26,128 nucleotides of DNA from Cytophagales bacterium. Lineage in GTDB: Bacteria > Bacteroidota > Bacteroidia > Cytophagales > Cyclobacteriaceae. Under the pieces are notes generated by a model, which had not been told where the DNA came from, did no database searches, and saw only the letters and a program-made list of their open reading frames with translations. A program made the translations under genes and the position numbers. Shown here piece after piece: positions 23,990-26,128 of the stretch (the stretch's first letter is position 1; every line of letters begins with the position of its first letter). The stretch is taken from assembly GCA_003500135.1 (NCBI GenBank), contig DNTA01000276.1, positions 1-26,128 of the forward strand, in the 5' to 3' direction.

Positions 23990-24754
23990 ATGATTTTGTA
24001 TTCTGAACCTGTTTCGAAGTATTACGACAGCCGATTGGACGGTGGCCCTGTATACACTGAGTACCATTCGGACTGGATCATAGTAGAGCCGTGGAATGCC
24101 ATATCATCACTTATTATAGCCTTACCAGCAATATATTTTGCCATAAAGCTTTTCCCTAAATACAGGTCATTTCCGTTTTTAAGCTTATGTATCCCTTTGC
24201 TCTTTCTCAATGGAATAGGAAGCACACTTTTTCATGCTTTTCGTGCAACCCCCGCGTTTTTGTTTCTGGATGCCCTTCCTGCTGCTATTTTGACATTGGC
24301 AGTCGGCATTCATTTCTGGTCGAAGGTTTTATCGTTTAAATGGATGGCTTGGTTGGTGGTATTTTCAGCGCTGATGCTCCGGTTTGTAGTGGGTCAGTTT
24401 TTTGCACCACATACTGCTATTAATATTTCCTATGGCATAACCGGTGTTTTGATGTTTTTGCCCATGGTAATTTATTTAAAACGGACCAATTACTATAAGA
24501 TCCGTTTTATCATAATTTCTGTAATTAGCCTTATCCTGGCGCTTTTTTTCCGGGAGGCAGATGCATGGCCCAATCAATTTTTGCCCATGGGAACGCACTT
24601 CCTATGGCATGTCTTCAGTGGCATCGGCGGGTTTTACCTGGCTTCTTATTTATATGACGATCGTATAAAAACCCTTAAAAAACGAGGGGAATATAATGTT
24701 GTAAAAACTGCCAATACACCTCATATTGGTATTGATTCTCAACGTAGTGCTTAA
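23990..24754 (+). CDS. CREST-superfamily (ceramidase-like) membrane hydrolase
   Basis: A 254-residue integral membrane protein with about seven hydrophobic segments between residues 35 and 220. It carries the metal-hydrolase signature of the CREST group (alkaline ceramidase, PAQR, Per1): Ser78-x3-His82 (STLFH) in the second helix, Asp94 in the third (FLFLD), and an HxxxH at His203/His207 (HFLWH) in the last. The N-terminal YTEYHSDWIIVEPWNAISSL resembles the ceramidase start. Bacteroidota make sphingolipids, so an amide-bond hydrolysis role in that metabolism is plausible but not shown. It is convergent with the membrane-protein gene at 24764 and 9 bp from it. Confidence 0.72.
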   Translation: MILYSEPVSKYYDSRLDGGPVYTEYHSDWIIVEPWNAISSLIIALPAIYFAIKLFPKYRSFPFLSLCIPLLFLNGIGSTLFHAFRATPAFLFLDALPAAILTLAVGIHFWSKVLSFKWMAWLVVFSALMLRFVVGQFFAPHTAINISYGITGVLMFLPMVIYLKRTNYYKIRFIIISVISLILALFFREADAWPNQFLPMGTHFLWHVFSGIGGFYLASYLYDDRIKTLKKRGEYNVVKTANTPHIGIDSQRSA

Positions 24755-24763
24755 TTGATCCTT

Positions 24764-25345
24764 TTAAACCTCATTTAAGAGGTCAATGGATTGCTTGAGG
24801 TTTTTCAACTTATTGCCGTACAGGATTTTAATGACATAGCGAATTGCAAGTACCACCAGCGATGCTCCTACCACAAGGGCAATCAGGGTAAAAGGATTTT
24901 GTAAATGATCCCATTCTGAACCATTTTCTTTTCCCGACCAGTAAACACCAAAAATGAACCCGGCCAATCCGGCCATATAGCTGATGATTTTATAATGATT
25001 CACAAACCTTTTCAGAATATGAAACATTTGCTTCAGGTACTGCTTCAATGAATCATTAAAGGAAATACGATTAATACTTTTGATTAAGAGACTATAATAG
25101 GTGATGGAGAATATACCGAATAAAAGAATTACAATGCCTATTGTGTTTTCTCCTTTGATAAAAAGCCAAATATTTACTAACGGAAATACCACCATATTCA
25201 GGTAGTGCTCCACCATAATGGTTTTTTTTATTTTGTCGATAATGTGCATAGGCTTTTTATTTTTTACTTCAGATAAATACTCATCTGACAACTCCTGATC
25301 AGATGGATTTTTTTGCCATATATTTTTCAATTCATCCATTGCCAT
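24764..25345 (-). CDS. four-helix membrane protein paired with an ECF sigma factor
   Basis: A 193-residue protein with a charged cytoplasmic N-terminus (1-46) starting MAMDELKNIWQKN. It has about four membrane helices: residues 47-64, 68-90, 120-138 and 152-172. A charged tail follows. It begins inside the sigma-factor gene (14-bp overlap), so it is co-translated, a common arrangement for anti-sigma factors. The N-terminal helix and multi-pass topology suggest a membrane regulator that holds the sigma factor, but no zinc-binding HxxxCxxC motif or named anti-sigma domain is visible, so this role is an inference from position. The ATG two codons on (M3) is an alternative start. Confidence 0.6.
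   Translation of the reverse strand: MAMDELKNIWQKNPSDQELSDEYLSEVKNKKPMHIIDKIKKTIMVEHYLNMVVFPLVNIWLFIKGENTIGIVILLFGIFSITYYSLLIKSINRISFNDSLKQYLKQMFHILKRFVNHYKIISYMAGLAGFIFGVYWSGKENGSEWDHLQNPFTLIALVVGASLVVLAIRYVIKILYGNKLKNLKQSIDLLNEV
24766..24805 (+). terminator. possible terminator of the ceramidase-like gene
   Basis: AAACCTCA (24766-24773) and TGAGGTTT (24796-24803) form a perfect 8-bp stem with a 22-base loop and a short T-run (24801-24805). It lies inside the 3' end of the opposing gene, so it is also constrained by coding sequence. Confidence 0.35.
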
Positions 25346-25808
25346 TCAACATTTTTTTGAGCTGTGCTTTAATTCGATTGAGTTTCACACCAACATGGCT
25401 GATAGAAATCCCCAATATTTCGGCCATTTCTTTATAGCTTTTGTCTTCCAGGTAAAGCAAAATGACGGCCCTGTCCGGTTCCGGTAGTTTTTTAAGAGCG
25501 CGGTATAATTGCTGTATGGTCTCTTCCTTTTCAACAACTTCATCTTCAAACTGGTCATAGTTTTGAAGGGGAACCGTATCAATTGAATTCTTTCGTTGCT
25601 GGGTTAAGCAAACATTTAAGGTTACCCGGTATACCCACGTCGATGGTTGGGCTTCCCCCCGGAACGATTTCAAAGATCGCCACAGTTGAATAGAAACCTC
25701 CTGGAAATAATCTTTGAATTCTTCCTCGCCATTGGTGTAGGCCCGGCAAATCCTTGATATGATTGCTGAATTTTTCCTGATCAACTCATTGAAAGTCGCT
25801 TCCTCCAT
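25332..25808 (-). CDS. ECF-type RNA polymerase sigma factor
   Basis: A 158-residue sigma-70 family factor of the extracytoplasmic-function type, lacking regions 1 and 3. Region 2 is about residues 10-72, with EFKDYFQEVSIQLWRSL and the FRGEAQPSTWVYRVTLN segment that contacts the -10 element. Region 4 is about 98-153 and has the helix-turn-helix sequence YKEMAEILGISISHVGVKLNR. The start is ATG at 25808. It overlaps the next gene by 14 bp. It is divergent from the TraB/GumN-like gene, and 188 bp with a palindrome lie between. It probably activates a small regulon, perhaps including its own operon. Confidence 0.93.
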   Translation of the reverse strand: MEEATFNELIRKNSAIISRICRAYTNGEEEFKDYFQEVSIQLWRSLKSFRGEAQPSTWVYRVTLNVCLTQQRKNSIDTVPLQNYDQFEDEVVEKEETIQQLYRALKKLPEPDRAVILLYLEDKSYKEMAEILGISISHVGVKLNRIKAQLKKMLNGNG

Positions 25809-25943
25809 TGTGGCGGTTTATGTAGTTAGTATCGAGGTCCTTCAATTTATTACAAGGTTTACAAAAAAAAATATCCTGGAATTGATTTTTAAAAATAATC
25901 GCCAAGAAGTGTAATAAATCTGAACCCTGTGCTACTAACTAAA

Positions 25944-25961
25944 TGAGTTTGATCAAACCAA
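25944..25961. promoter_or_regulatory. palindromic operator-like site upstream of the TraB/GumN-like gene
   Basis: GTTTGATCAAAC (25947-25958) is a perfect 12-bp palindrome, extended by outer TG/CA with one mismatched pair on each side. It lies 38 bp before the ATG at 25997 and 136 bp from the sigma-factor start. TGAGTTTG within it is one mismatch from the TAnnTTTG box. Confidence 0.4.
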
Positions 25962-25996
25962 TAATTCTAAAATGTAAAACCGAAAATATTAAAACA

Positions 25997-26128
25997 ATGA
26001 AAAAGATATTATTGGCATTCTTATTTGTATTCGTTATTCTTTCTGGCAATAAGGAAGTTAAAGGTCAGGATCAATCCCTTCTCTGGAAGATCACAGGCAA
26101 TGAACTGGAAGAACCCTCATATTTATAC
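25997..26128 (+). CDS. TraB/GumN-family protein, N-terminal fragment
   Basis: The first 44 codons of a gene cut by the window end. A signal peptide occupies residues 1-24 (MKKILLAFLFVFVILSGNK, ending near VKGQ). The mature start SLLWKITGNELEEPSYLY is the typical opening of TraB/GumN (PF01963-type) proteins, a family with a metalloprotease-like fold related to eukaryotic TIKI. The rest of the motif set, including the GTIHV segment expected next, lies outside the window. It is divergent from the ECF sigma factor gene and has no obvious Shine-Dalgarno; the upstream sequence is A-rich. Confidence 0.75.
   Translation, partial: MKKILLAFLFVFVILSGNKEVKGQDQSLLWKITGNELEEPSYLY

Overview
The window looks like chromosomal DNA of a member of the Bacteroidota, probably a marine or soil Cytophagales-type bacterium. 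This is inferred from several signs: a Bacteroidota-type outer-membrane porin, a secreted protein with a C-terminal type IX secretion (Por) sorting-like domain, a DUF4251 protein, paired Nif3/zinc-ribbon genes, promoter boxes of the form TAnnTTTG, and few classical Shine-Dalgarno sites. There are no transposases, phage genes, tRNAs or rRNAs. The genes are closely packed, with many 4-base overlaps and abutting stop codons.

Layout. Positions 1-400 hold no gene but a striking AT-rich array of ten cores at an exact 22-bp period (26-235). Next comes a minus-strand run lpxK - porin - miaE (3932 down to 401), covering lipid A 4'-kinase, an outer-membrane barrel and a tRNA hydroxylase. A plus-strand pair, nif3-like and a coiled-coil/zinc-ribbon gene (4036-5913), ends in a clear hairpin terminator that lies inside the start of the next gene, a secreted TPR protein (5920-7368). 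Then follow a secreted glutamine-amidotransferase-like protein (minus), a MacB/FtsX-type ABC permease (plus), a large MscS-family channel (minus), a secreted protein with a T9SS-like tail (plus), the tRNA methylthiotransferase mtaB (minus), a cysteine-less ArsC/Spx-like protein followed by a long hairpin with a U-tract (minus), and a cysteine-cluster protein (plus).

The centre of the right half is a molybdenum-cofactor locus (16593-21791) in four small transcription units arranged as two divergent pairs. moaA plus a small unknown gene point left while moaD-moaE point right. moaC plus a mobB-like/mobA fusion point left while moeA plus a beta-CASP metallo-beta-lactamase-fold nuclease point right. 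The moaDE and moaC-mobA units converge on a short region holding a 7-bp tandem repeat. Together these genes cover GTP to cPMP (MoaA, MoaC), cPMP to molybdopterin (MoaD, MoaE), metal insertion (MoeA) and nucleotide attachment (MobA). The enzyme that activates MoaD (MoeB/ThiF type) and any molybdoenzyme are not in the window.

The right end holds a DUF4251 protein, a seven-helix CREST/ceramidase-like membrane hydrolase, an ECF sigma factor overlapping a multi-pass membrane protein (candidate regulator of the sigma factor), and the first 44 codons of a TraB/GumN-family protein that runs off the end.

The observations most worth a second look are the 22-bp-period array, a promoter whose -7 box sits in the loop of a perfect 12-bp inverted repeat (12645-12690), the long terminal hairpin at 15090-15200, the degenerate MobB-MobA fusion, and the ArsC-like protein that has lost both active-site cysteines.
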